From positions 3,926,957-3,990,956 of the forward strand of contig NC_020169.2 of NCBI RefSeq assembly GCF_000224145.3: a DNA stretch of 64,000 bases, read 5' to 3'. Position numbers and translations under genes: made by a program. The notes under the pieces are model-generated. The model was not told the origin of the DNA and searched no databases. It saw nothing but the letters and a program-made list of their open reading frames with translations. This DNA is from Ciona intestinalis (Eukaryota; Chordata; Ascidiacea; Phlebobranchia; Cionidae). This document shows positions 40,580-53,900 of the stretch, in pieces (the stretch's first letter is position 1; every line of letters starts with the position of its first letter).

Positions 40580-40612
40580 AGAGATATCTCTATCTCTAGT
40601 AGGCCGTGGTAT
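40580..40612. repeat. Perfect small palindrome, second half-copy at 40361
   Basis: GGCCTACTAGAGATA and TATCTCTAGTAGGCC-type arms form a hairpin. CCTACTAGAGATATCTCTAA followed by TAGGCCGTGG recurs at about 40361-40389, about 220 bp away. Confidence 0.6.
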
Positions 40613-40675
40613 AGTGTGACTGCCATTGCCCCGCCACGTGAGGATAAATAAGTTACATTCATTATAGAGCATGTA
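40600..40675 (+). repeat. SINE 3'-tail fragment
   Basis: CATTGCCCCGCCACGTGAGG followed by ATAAATAAGTTACATTCATT matches the tail seen at 45365, 45470 and 55360. Confidence 0.5.
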
Positions 40676-40953
40676 GGTATGTATATAAGTTATTTAATAT
40701 TCTCAATGGCACTGGTAAAAGACACGATAACCCATTTCACTCATGACTTGACGAACCGGTATCTTATGTATTCGCTTTTACACCGCAAGTATTAACGCGC
40801 ACACTCGTGTGTTTATTATTACCGATGAGAATACAAAATAGCAGGACAGTAATCAGAGCTGGTGTACTTATTAAATCTTATTGGGTGTATAAAACAATCG
40901 TTTCGTAATAATAAAAAAAAATAAAATAAACACAACGTTTTAACTTTGACTTT

Positions 40954-41140
40954 TACAGTGGGGTAAGATGAATACCGTAAGAACATAATATCTCATATTT
41001 TCCAATCACGTTTTTAACATTTAACATTGCGTTTTTAGAGTCGTAAGGATACGGTTATATAATTCTGTAAATATTCTATTTTAACTACCAAATTGGATGA
41101 TAAACAGAATGAAACATGGACCATCTTACCCTAAACTATA
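40954..41140. mobile_element. MITE copy, taagatgg-type variant
   Basis: The left end is ACAGTGGGGTAAGATGAATA and the right end is GGACCATCTTACCCTAAACT. Confidence 0.65.
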
Positions 41141-41989
41141 GGATAGGCTAACGATAGTTGTAAATCAATCAACTAGGTAGATATACTTGCATTGCAATAT
41201 ACCATAGCGCACAAATTGTATATTAGGTTTTTTTATTTGTTGTGATGTAACGTTATCACTAATTTTAGTTAAGTGGAAACAACACTAATTAAAATCTGTT
41301 AAGAAAAAAATGAACTTAATTAGTTGGTTTCTAAGTTTAAATAAGGAAAATGTGGTTAATTTATAAAGAAAGTTTAGATTTTTTAAAAGTTAAGAATGAT
41401 TTAAGAATAAAAAGAAAGGGAATTGCAACAAAAGGTTTTTGGTAAAACGATATTTTTGAAAATTCCTGTATATGGGAAACACGTTAAAGTTCGTTGTTTA
41501 TTAAACTTAGATTACTTTTAGGTTTCTGGAGTTTCAAAAAATAAAAATAAACCGAAAGGTTTTTTAAATCGCAGCAAAAAGGAATTCGCCTAGTAGCGTT
41601 TAAAGTACGCAGTGGCGATCGTGTAAATCTATTACACCTCGTTTCACAAATAGTAACGGATAAAAATTGGTAAACGTTGAAAAGAAAAAATAAACAACTT
41701 GCTATATTCCATTCTAAATGAGTATGGCTCTGTAGCGTGACATGCCAAGGTTTAGGTATAGAAGCAAAAGTACCGAAAAAAAGGCACGTTGATTTTTGGA
41801 TTCGTGAAGAAAAATAATCTCAACCGCATTTTCAACAAGAATCGTCAAAATACAATAGTAGATACGAAAACATGTTGGAATAAGTGGATATACCTTCGGA
41901 CAGAAGATCTTTTCTGTTAGTAGCTATAAGATAAAACGACTACCACACTTGATGACGTATTGGTTAGTGGTGACGTAACGATGACGTAA

Positions 41990-44900
41990 TTATTTCTTCT
42001 TATGCCGCATCGCATGCATAAAAGATGCGATCGTTCTGTGTTTTTTGTCTTCAGATTTTTTCGCATAGTGATTTGGTAGTGAGCCGTATGGTGACGTCAT
42101 GGCTCTGACGTCACCCGCATCACTGACGTCATCGGTAGGTAACTCGGAAATGTCCACGTTTGATTTCCAACGAACGCCTTTGCTTGGAATGTTGATTGGA
42201 GCACTCATTATGACGTCATGCGGAACATTCTGTTCCGGTTTTATGACGTCATTAAAATGATTGTCGAAAAACTCTGCACATGATTGGTCGACGAGAGAAT
42301 TTGAAATGACTGTGAACTGGTGGTTGTTTGAGGTCGTCTTGTCCTCGGTTATTCTGTATGAATATATCCGCGAAGTTTAAAACAAGTGACCAACCAAGGA
42401 ATCCTATTTTATTCTATGTGGATAAGGGGCAAGATAAGACAACGGATCTAGGTTTTCAATTGGAATACCGAAACACCCAGGATGTACGGTCACGAAGATC
42501 GTACTAAAGTTTTCCGTTTCATTGAGAGTTTAATACCGGCAAAAACGTTTGAGAATATTATATGTAAGACAGAGATTAGCAAGATAGTAGAAACCTGGTA
42601 AAATGAAAATGAATATGACAAAGAAAACATGTCCCATCTTACACCAAAGTACTACATAACAATAACTTGTACCAGGTTTGAATCAGGCAGTAATGGTTAC
42701 TCTTTTAAGTCAGAATGTTAAATTGGTGAGTTTAAACATTATGCTTTTGCTTTAAAATGCATTCATTTGAGTAAAAACAACTCGAAAATGTTGGTTGTCA
42801 ACAAAAACAAGGTTATATTTTGTGGCCAAAGTCCAAATCTTGATATACATGTTATGTACGTAGCATTGTGCAGAATGTTTTTAATAAGAAATCAAATAAA
42901 TGAAGTATTAAGAAATAAAGTAAAGAATACTATTTCGAGTGCTATTTTTTTGCCGCTGCATCTCAAACAGAGAAGCTGTAAAAATTACGCGAGGCCATGC
43001 TTTAGGTAAGAAGCACGTTACCATGCAAGTAACAATTCTATGAGGAATTGAACCAGAAGTATAAAGTGCTGATATTTTCCAAGGAAGAAAAGTATGCGAT
43101 TTTTCTCCACCATGCAGGAAAGGGGAACTTCCATTCATTTAAAATCGTACTGACCAAAGAGATGAACAATATATGCAGAAACAGGCTATATACAGTAATG
43201 TTAAATGCTGGAAACTGCATACAATGCAGTTTTTCATGTACAATGCAGTTTACTTTCAGCTGGTTTCAAGTGGTCAGTATGAAGTTATGATGTTTTTGCT
43301 CACACAAGATTTTCTTGGTGTTTTTTTAATGTTTTTGATGCGAAATGTTAATAATGCAGTCACAAACACCATGCATGTCTTAGTAGTTGATTTTTTATTA
43401 AAGTTCTGGTAAAATAGAAGGCACGAGGCATCACAGTGCAAGGATAAATATAGAAGGCACCTTAACTAAGTTAAAAATATTTGAAAAATAAATCATCTAT
43501 AAAAATTTTAAATAGAAAAATATTTTTTCATGTATGACGTTATGATACATATGGAATGTGAGTGGGATTGTGCAATAACATGTATAGGCACAAGGTATAT
43601 GAAAAACACTTTCCTATTTTTGGAATATACATTTATGTCATGTCCTGCTAATGTAACTTTAAGTAAACTAATACAAAATAGCATCTTTCGGCTCAATTGG
43701 TATATAAAACATTAATTTTAAATGCCAGAAAAGTTTGTGATAAAGCCTTGCTGAATGGATGACAAAACATTGGAATAAATTCATGTTTTTTATACCAGAT
43801 TAGCCAACAAACATTACTTTACATTATGCCTGGTAGCAGGTGTAACGAAACTATAAAATAACACAAGCTTGAATATGAAATGTATTGGAAGGCAAAGATG
43901 ACCAAATTCCAGGTTTTATGATTCCCTCAATATAGCTTACCTCATGAACTTTTTAGGGTGTGGCGGGGGCGTCGGTTGGAGGTGTTTATTTGAGTTGAAA
44001 CTACCAGGGGAAGATGAACTAGATCTAAGTGGTTCTAACCGGTTTGAGCCAGTCATAGCTGGTTCAATCGAGTTCATGTTAGGCACGCTTACAAACTGTG
44101 AGGTGAACCTTTGTGGTGCTGTGTTCGCTTTGTTGGATTTATTTTTCTGGGTAAACGAAAGCAATTTAATACACAATGTAAAAAAGCATTTAAAAGGGAA
44201 TTAAATATAGTAAGTTGGGGGAAGATGGTACATGCTTCCATTCTTTATCGTCCCATTTGGTAGTAAACAAAGAATATTTACTAAAAGAGTTGGAAAATAT
44301 GTGTTATTATTTGCTAACAGTATCCATCTTACCCCACAGTACTATAAAAAGCAAACATAAAACCAAAAGTTTAACTACATATGAAATATAATAAGTTATA
44401 AAACATTAAAATCGTCTCACCTTGGTCCTGGGGTTAAGCACCCCAACATTAGGTGCCGTACTGAACACTTTATTGAAGTTTGTTTCTCTGTTTATCAACT
44501 CCATTTGATAAAACTTCTTGTCATCCTGACATAAGAATTTTATCTTTAATCTCTGGCTACACATACTGGGTTCAATACCCTGTAATTTAACTATATGTGT
44601 CCCTAGGCAAAACATGTAGATGTAAAGGAAATACTTCTTGATAAAAAATACAATCTTTCTCTTGGCATAATAAAACATAAAAGTATAATAAACTAAAGGG
44701 TAATATTTTAAGTCTATATTCAAGCTTCTAGTGTTACAATAATAAAAAAGTAAAATAAAATATACATAAAAGATTACTAAACAATTCTATAAAAAAAAAC
44801 AAATAAAATTTCATTAGGAGGTCTGAGAAACTAGGCTGAAGATAATCAATTTTTTTCTTGTAGACACAGAAAAGAGAAACACCTCTTCTCCAAACACTTT

Positions 44901-47900
44901 ACAACGTCATATATAACTACTGCCACACAATTCCAATAAACTGTGCTTAAACTTGGTAAATGTAACCGCTGCGTAGTGAAAAATTTAAAACAAGTTTCGG
45001 AAAACTTTATCTCTGCTTCTCCTAAACAGCAACGAGGCAAACATGCAACTATTACGACACAGACCAGTCCGCAAACTTCATTATCAGAATTTCATCTAAA
45101 CCATTTAATTACTGTGTACTGTGTACTAAAGGTGGTGTATATAAGTTTGTGTTAGAACCACAGGCACAAAACTCAAATTAAATATGAAGCTCACCTTAAA
45201 CATACAGCAACGTAATATTATGAAAAATATTTGTTTTTATATTTTCCCATATACTTTTTGCATTATAGTTATGGTTACCGCAGAAATGAAATAAAATAAT
45301 TTTATGTTACACACAGTCACATACATAGAATGAAAACACTGCAACCTGTGTTTTATAGTTTTCACTTAAACACCTGTGGTATAACAACTGTCATTGCCTC
45401 GCCACGTGATCATAAATAAGTTACATTTATTCATTATATATAAATACCAGAAGATTCTAAACTCAACTGGAACGCCCTGTGTTATAACTACTGTCGTTGC
45501 CCGCCACACAAGGATAAATAAGTCACATTCATTCGAATAAATACCAGAAGTTTTTGAAGTTGGCTTTCCCTCTCTCTAACCATATCTTTTAGTTGGTTGA
45601 TGGAATCGACATCTTCAGGTCGACTTTCCCTCCTCTCGTATTTCTCCTCTGATTCACGAAGACTGTACATTTGTACAAAGTAAAAGGTGAAAACATGAAC
45701 AAGTGAACATGTGTTAAATTTTTGGAAAAAAAATAAAAAGGCATTGTTAAATACAGTTACATTTATAGTAGTCAAATGAAATAGTATTGAATATTGTGGT
45801 GAAAGCAATATACTTTGGCTCTGCTTGTTTGTATATAAACCCAACTGCTAAAACTCATAACATCACCCCTGTTTTTGGAAGTTACATGTCACCCCTTAAC
45901 ACTACCATATAGACATGAAGTAACATTTAAATTTGCTCTTATATACTCACGAAATATTGAGGTAAGCGATCCTATCTTTAAGTGTCTCGGTTGCGCGATT
46001 GAAGTCGTTAACCATGATCTGTTTGTTCCGGATGCTGTCGGCTTGGTAGTTATCTTGCTCCTGTTGAAACCTCCGCATCATTTCTTCCTCTTTCCTTCGT
46101 AGCTCGATGTTCGCTTCACTTCGAATCCGGAGGACCTCATGACCTGGAAGATCAGTTTAATAATAATATTCTTTAAACAGCTCATCTGGTACAAAAACAC
46201 AGAGTGACAAAGCCAGACGAAACTTTCGAAATACACCACTGCTTTTCATGTTGAACCTTTGAAATATTATTTACATTATGCCTGCTAGCAGAAGAAAATT
46301 GGCACTAAATAAAATTTAGTTATTTTTGTCGGATGAGGAAGAAATCATGAAAAACGTGTCATAATATTTTACCTTTGGCATCTATTTCTTTATTCAGTGT
46401 TGACAACATTTCGTTTTGCTCCGAAACTTTGTTGCGTAGGTTGCTCATCTCTGAGCGAGTGAGTTTTAAATCAGTTTCCAACTCGTTTAACTGAAGATGA
46501 AATTAATGTGGGGAAAATGGGTAAATTTTGAACAACCATTTGATATATGTATGTTATTGCTACCAAGCATATTATAAGTCAGAAAGTAATCTTCTGGCAA
46601 TTCTACATTGGTAACAAGGGTGAAATGAGAATCATTTTTTGGCAAGATAAACTGAAAATATTGTACATCAATTTTAATAACAAAGAACTGCCCAAACATA
46701 AATTAAATCTATAGTAAATAATGAAAAAATGAGTTTATGCAAAAATAAATACAAAAACTCCTAAACTAAAAGCTTTAAAAAATTACATGGCCAGAACAAA
46801 CACCAACAATTCAGTATTTATGCGAAATTGAAAGAAATAATTAAAATACCAACCGATTTATTATAAACTTCTTCATTCCTGACCGAAGTTCTTTGCATCG
46901 CATCTATGTCTGCTTTAACTGAGGCAAGTTGGTTTTCATATTGACGTGTTGTATCATCAAGTACAGACGCATGTTGGTGCATTAATTCACTTCGTATATC
47001 ATCTGTGAAAATTATATGGGTGGGTGTATAAGCTAAATACATGATGGAGTTTACTGTCAATTGTTTTTTATGCTTTCTGTCAATTATAATATGGATGTTT
47101 TTTTACATTGTGGTTTCCTACACCTCGTGCCCCCTGTCAAGTTATAACATAGGTGTCTTCTTATACACCTCAATCTCAACTATAACTGCTACAATACCAA
47201 ATATACAACATATTTACAACTTAAAGTTGTCCTTCAGCTAAAACGTATTTTTGCCTAACTATCTATGATTTTTATCTCTAATTTTCCTGTGTAAAGTTTT
47301 TGTAACTGTTAAATTTTTATTTTTTGTTGTTTCTTTTTAACTGATCCAACAAAATCAAATATGAGGTATATGAACACACTGTGTATATAATAATACACCT
47401 GCTAGCATACACAACCAACCCAACCCACCAATATCTCTTTCAAATTCTCCTTCTCTTCGTGTCATCTCTTCATTGGCTTCTTGTTTCATTTTCTCTTTCA
47501 CAGCCTCGATGCTGATTTGTTGGGCTCGCATTCGTGAATGGGACTCCTCTCTATTATGTGCAAAGCCATAAAAATTAAAAACACCATTTAAAAACCATTA
47601 TTAAAATGCAAATTGGTCACCATTTTGTGAAACAACACAGAGGTATAGGAAAAGTGCCTACTTTCGGTAAATTGAAAATAATTTAGAATTTAAATCATTT
47701 TTAAAGCTCAGGAAGGGTAAAAAACATAGTTTGTTTTTCAATTGAGTGTTTCTTACTGATCAACTACACATTTCTACATTCGAAAACTCAACATCGCAAA
47801 CAAAACATAATAATATAAAATCTTACCGGAATTTAGAATTAAGTTGATTTTCTAAGTTTCTCAATTCTTCTTCTTTACGAAGATCAGCTGCCTCTAACGC

Positions 47901-50900
47901 CACCTTGTGTGTTTCTAGCAAGTGAGCAATCTGAAAAATTGAACAAGAAAAAATTTAACTATTTTTATTAATAAATAACCGCAAGAAGCTACATGTCCTG
48001 ACAGTATATTAAGGGCAAGAGCATACCTCTGGCTTTTTATTGTTTGGAGGCAATTGTTATGATATGGTCTCTTGCAAACCAGGTATTTATCAACTAAAGT
48101 AGAAAAGACACAAAGGTGTTGAATGTTTATGAAAAGAGCCACATCAGTTGAATTTCAATATCAAACCAAATGAACCAAACTCTTAATGTTGCAAATGCAA
48201 AAACTTTTACTCTATTTCTTTCTTTTATCACCTAACAGCAGAAAAGCTGTTTGAGGTGGTGTTAAAACATATGATGTCACCTCACTTACAATAGTGACAA
48301 AACACCCATGGTTTGGAAATTTACAATAGAGCGAGACTTGTCAAATAATTCGCCCATTTTATTTCTCCCCACCTTGTTAGAATACTCTGTAGCGGCCTCT
48401 TGTGCTTCGTTCCTGAGCCTTCGCTCAATTTCAGTCATGCCTGACTGACTTTCAGCAAGTTTTCGTTCAAATTCACGGCGCTCGTTGTCAAACGATTGTC
48501 GCAGCTCCATCATCTGGATAGAAATAATATACAAACAAATAACAGTGCGTGTTGCCAAAATTTAAAGCTCCAATATTTCAATACTATTTTTATCTTAATG
48601 AATGATACCAAATGCCACTATAATGTTTATTCAGTAATGTTATTATAATACAGATTTTTCTTCATGTTGTGAAAAACGAATGAAAAACTTAACATTAAAT
48701 CATGACTGAAACGCCTTATATTTAAAATGATACAGTTTTTTTAGTAAATATGGCAATTTATCACAGTTTAATAATGTGTATTGTAAAATATGATAAAAAA
48801 TTGGACAATTCTTTAGTAAACTTGGTACAAAGTGTGAAGTACCATACCTGCGTTGATAGTTGACGTATCTGGTTTTCCCAGCCTGATTTAGCAGCTTCTA
48901 ACTCATTGTGTTTCAGTGAATCAAGTTCACTTATTGCAGATTGCTTCTCACTGTTGAACTGGTGGATGAGGTTGGATTCAAGTGATGCCAGTTTGATTCT
49001 GTTTAGAGGGAAAATTTGTTGGTCAACACTAATAAAATGAAGCAAAATTTTTGAAGTAGTTTTAACAAATAATTTGCATTACTATTTATAGGTGCCATGT
49101 TTTTAGATTTTTTTACAAAATTTAAAGTGAAATTGCAAAATATGCAGTTTAAACTTATAGTTGTTTAAATAGGTAACTTCATTGATTTATGTGGTGAATG
49201 CAGTTTACTTTAGCTCTGCTTGTTTGTGGACACAGTTAGTAGCAGGGTAAAAGCTATTTTAAAGGTAAAACTGAGGTGCTAAAACATATGATGCCACCCA
49301 TGTTTCAAAGTTGGATGACATGTCACCCCTTGCACCCACAACATTACGCCTATGTCAGTATTACATGATAATTTTAATTGTGACATCACCTCATTTTCTC
49401 CTCCCACTTTTCCTCTTGTTCTCTCACTAATTTCTCTTTTTCTCCTTCGTGCTCCCTGAGCAATGATGTCACTTTCTCATTATAGGAGTCAGCCTGAGAG
49501 ACCAACTCTGACCTAAAATAATCAGTTTAAACAAAATATATTAAATAGAAAAAGAAATTGCTTTAATATGCCAAATAATAAATGTTGTGAAATCCTTTAC
49601 ATTGTAGGGTGTGTTACTGTGTTTTTATAAAAGGTTTGACTTTGGTTAACTACAATTGTCTAATTTTCTACAAGAGTTACAAAAGTAGAATTGAGAGATG
49701 AAACAGATATCCTTTTTTTTTAAGAGTCAGTGTCACATATATGTAGATGAACCCTTAACTAAATATAAAAAAACTTAGATTGGTTTTAAGATATTGCTAT
49801 CCTTTCATTTCAAAATTCGCAGCAATCACACCCTAAAACACAGTCCACACATTTATGTTCACTCACTAGTGGACACACCAACAAAATATTAAAATTTGTA
49901 CATAGATAGAGATGCTGGTATGAGGAAACGCTATTTCCACAACAACAACTACACTCACTTTAAACTTGAGATATTTTGTTGGATTTCCAAATTCCGATTC
50001 TCCCCAGTTACAAGTTGCTGTTCAAGCTCACTAATCCTGGATTTTAGGTTAGATATCTGAGTTGTGGCATCCCCAACCCATTTACATGCTCATTCATTGA
50101 TGCAGTCAACCTTGATAACTGGAATAGGGGTAAAAATGTCAGTATATATGCAATGTAAAGCAAACATATGGGGGAAAATGTAGGATTTTTTATATATATA
50201 TATATTTAACAGAAAATATCACTCGGGCTAAACATAGCGTTATGGTACTAAAAAAGGAAACTTACTGTCATTTTTTTCACATTTTTGGGTTGCAAAACAG
50301 CATAACAAGAAATCAGTAAACACTGTTGAAACATGATTATGATTTCTACCTCATTTTGTGAGTCAATTAAGTTGCAGCGAATAACTTCTTTTTCAGCTTC
50401 AACTTTATCAAGAGCAAGTTGCTTATCTTGCTCAAATTTCTCGGTTTCTTTTAATATTCGCTCTTGCATTTCAACCAGTAGTTTGTCCATAGCTTCCTGG
50501 GCCTGGGGGAAAAAATTGTAGTAAAGTAAAAATCTAAGAAATTTGAAATGTGTAAGAGTGAAGGTATCTTAAGGTTTTAAACAAGCTTATTTTAGGTCAG
50601 GTAAAGCTGTTACTTTATGCTTGTTGTAACCTTACAAATAAACATGAAAATTTAAATATATCTCATGTGAAAGTGAAGCTATTTTATTTTTTATTATTTA
50701 TCTTATGTTGGTGAGTTGGGATTTAGGCCAGATTTCCACTATTTCCACATTGATTTAACCAGCTTATTGCCAATAAGTTAAAGTTATTACAAAGTGTAAA
50801 GTCAGACAGTTCATGCTCTCTTGAGACCCTTGGATAATGAGACAATAACACGACATACCATTCCTGTGTTTCATACACAAGAGAGTTTAAGTTTAAGTTA

Positions 50901-53900
50901 AACTCATATTTGTCAAACATAGGCAACCTCATTAATTTGAAGACAATTAGACGAACACTATATACTTTGGCCATACTTGTTTCCATTTAGATAAATGCAA
51001 ACAGTGTGGGTGCTGGTGTAATGGGCCAAATCTGGCATATTCCTAGATTCTCAACAAGGACCCCACCCATACAGAACAGAATATGAAGTAATGAACCAAA
51101 AAAGCTTAAAATGTTTTACACAGAAAAACAAGGGTAACCACTTACCTCAACTTTCATCATATCAACCTGACATTGATGATTTTTTTCCATAGATGTCGCT
51201 TCTTGCTCTAATTGTTGTTTCAAGCTCTCTACTGCCTCCTCGTGGTTAATCTTCATCTCGTTTATCTCGTTCTTTAATTGCTGAGTCAGCGCAGTCTTCT
51301 CATCGCTCAGCGTTTCCAAGCGCTTGAAAATTAAGAAAAAAAATATTTAAATTATTTCACGTTTAAAAATAACAAAAAAACAAGACAACTGATAGACATG
51401 ATTAAGCTGATAGACATATAGCTATATATATATATCAAAAGAGGAGGACCAGGGCTTTACAATTTTTTAAAATTATACAATTAACATATAACAAAAACAC
51501 AAGAAAATTTATCATTAAACTTTCTCTTCTAAATTTCAACATTACAAGTTCCCAGATCAGATGAACAAACCTTTGACATTGCTTTGATTTGTTGAACGAG
51601 TTGCAAACTTTCATCTGACTGTGATTTCTGCAAAGATGTTTTCTCCAACTCCAAGTCTTGACATCTTCGTCTCATGTCCTTCATCTGTGACTCAAGATCA
51701 CGGATGCTTTCATCCTGAGTAAGTTTGATCGCTTCCAGTGTCCCAATGATACCTGGATGATGGATTGTTGTTTAGAGATCGTTTTGCTATAGTATTGGCA
51801 CATAGTAATGAGCAAAATCTGGCCTAAATCTTAGGTTCTAAACGACCTCACCCACATGGAAAAAAATTAGCTATGAATTTATAATTGTGCAGCCATAGTC
51901 GTTATGATTTTAAAACTTTAAACAAAGTCTCGGGAAAAATACAATTACACTCATAGTTGTTGAACAGAAGGTATGTCATTGAATAATGTGATGAGTGCAA
52001 TATACTTTGGCCTTGTTCGTTTGTATAGACACATAACTCCAAGGTATCTATTTTAAGCTTACAAATGGGTTGCAGCCATGAATTGTGATAATGGGTTGGA
52101 TTTTGAATGATAACAGTAATAAGGGTCATGGTTCAGATAGTACAAAATGAGTACCTTGAACTTTTACTATTTAGTTATAATACAGGAACTTAGTGAACTG
52201 TACTCTATGTGTCTGGGTAATCTCCCAACTCTGGCAGAAATCTTATATCCCATAACGTGTCACATTGCAGGACCTCACCCAAATTAAATAATATTTGACT
52301 TAAACTCACTTGATTTTCTAAGTAAACCACTGGATTGAGTTTCTATTCTTTCATTCGCAGTGTTCAATTCTTCTTCCAAGTAATGCACACGATCACAGGA
52401 TGCATTATAATCCGATTGTAACTTACTAAGCTGGTCACGTAAATCCTAAACCAAGTGAGGAGAAAATTATATAATGAAGACTAAATTCAATATAAATAAT
52501 GTCATAAATTAAAATTTGTCATAACTAATAGATGTCATAACTTTATTATGCTAATGTAGTCTTATATATACAGTATACATTGCGCAACACAATACAAACC
52601 TTGATATGATCAGATGTGCTGTTAGCTTGCGAAGTTGACTGGGATAGTTGTTCACGTAAAGTCTCAACTTCAACCCTCTGAACTGACAATTCATTGGACA
52701 ATTCCTTAATCTTCTGCTGCATACTGGCTTCAAGCTGGCTTGCTTTCAGTTTCAAAGCATTTTCTCGACTTAACCATTCAGCCTGTAGTTTATTTTCATT
52801 AGTAGTTGAAGCACGAAGTACTTCAAGTTCCCGTTCGTAAAAGTTTTTACATTTTTCCATTTTGTCATCATTTTCTTCCATTATTTTCTTCATCTCTTGC
52901 CTAACAGACATTACTTCCTGCTGGTATTGAGCCAAAGATTGAGCATGAGTGGATGCAATGACTTCTTTCTCAGTAGCAAAACTGCTGGTCTGATCTTTTA
53001 ACCTCTGCTGCAAATTTGAAATTTCCTTGCGATATTCCATTGAAACTGAGTCCAAATTCTTATTCCTCTCTCTGTCCATATTACTCATGTTGCTTTCAAA
53101 ATCAACTACCCGTTGTTCAAATGCGTTTTTTGCCTCCATGAGTTCTCGAGAGAGAGCTTGAACTGTATCTTGATGGGATTTTCCTTGCTTGATTGTCTGC
53201 CTAGCCATATCATCTTTGTAAGACTCTACATCCATCATAGCTTTTCTCTTCTCAAGTTCAAAGGTTGCAATACATTCTTCAAGGTTTTGTATTTTCCTGT
53301 AAAAAAAACAACAATCTAAAGTAAAACACCAAACAACAATTTAATACAAAATACATGTCCAATATACCATACAATCGAAATAATAATAAGGGGACTTTTT
53401 ACAGTAGTAACCTTAATAATAAAGTCATACGGGAATGTCTAAAAAGCAAATTGCATTAGGAGACCCGCCATTGTTCTAAACTTACTTTCGTAGGTCCAAG
53501 TCATTTCCTATTTTAATTCTGAACTGTTGAATTTTTGCAGCAGTTTCGGCCAAGATTTGTTGAGTTTCTTCTTCATGAGCGTCTTTTAAAGCATTCATTG
53601 CAGCTTCATGCTCATCATTCTTCGTGTTCAGCGCATAAATTACCTGTTATCAAAAATGNAAACTAAAATATATGCTCCAAAACATACATAAAATAAGTGA
53701 CCAGTTGTTGACATAATACAAAACTTAGTGTATAAGGACAATACACAGAAACAGTCATTTTAGAAGTTAGTGTTCAATTCTAGTACCTTTGTAAGTTGTG
53801 CTATTTTCTTTGACATTTTTAAGTGCATGTCTTTCATATCTGTGTTTGCTGGTGCATCACCCGAGGTTCCAAATGAAGTACCATGTTGGTACTTCTGCTG

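Larger units (their letters stand above)
38666..41989. other. Spacer between TIMP and FAM184A 3' ends
   Basis: It contains MITE copies at 38709-38860, 40455-40563 (partial) and 40954-41140, a small palindrome at 40580-40612, and SINE-tail sequence at about 40600-40675. No protein-coding exon was recognised. Confidence 0.45.

Noticed and set aside
43944-44204. Plus-strand open frame with Gly/Ser-rich start
   Set aside because: Antisense of the FAM184A exon at 43941-44146.
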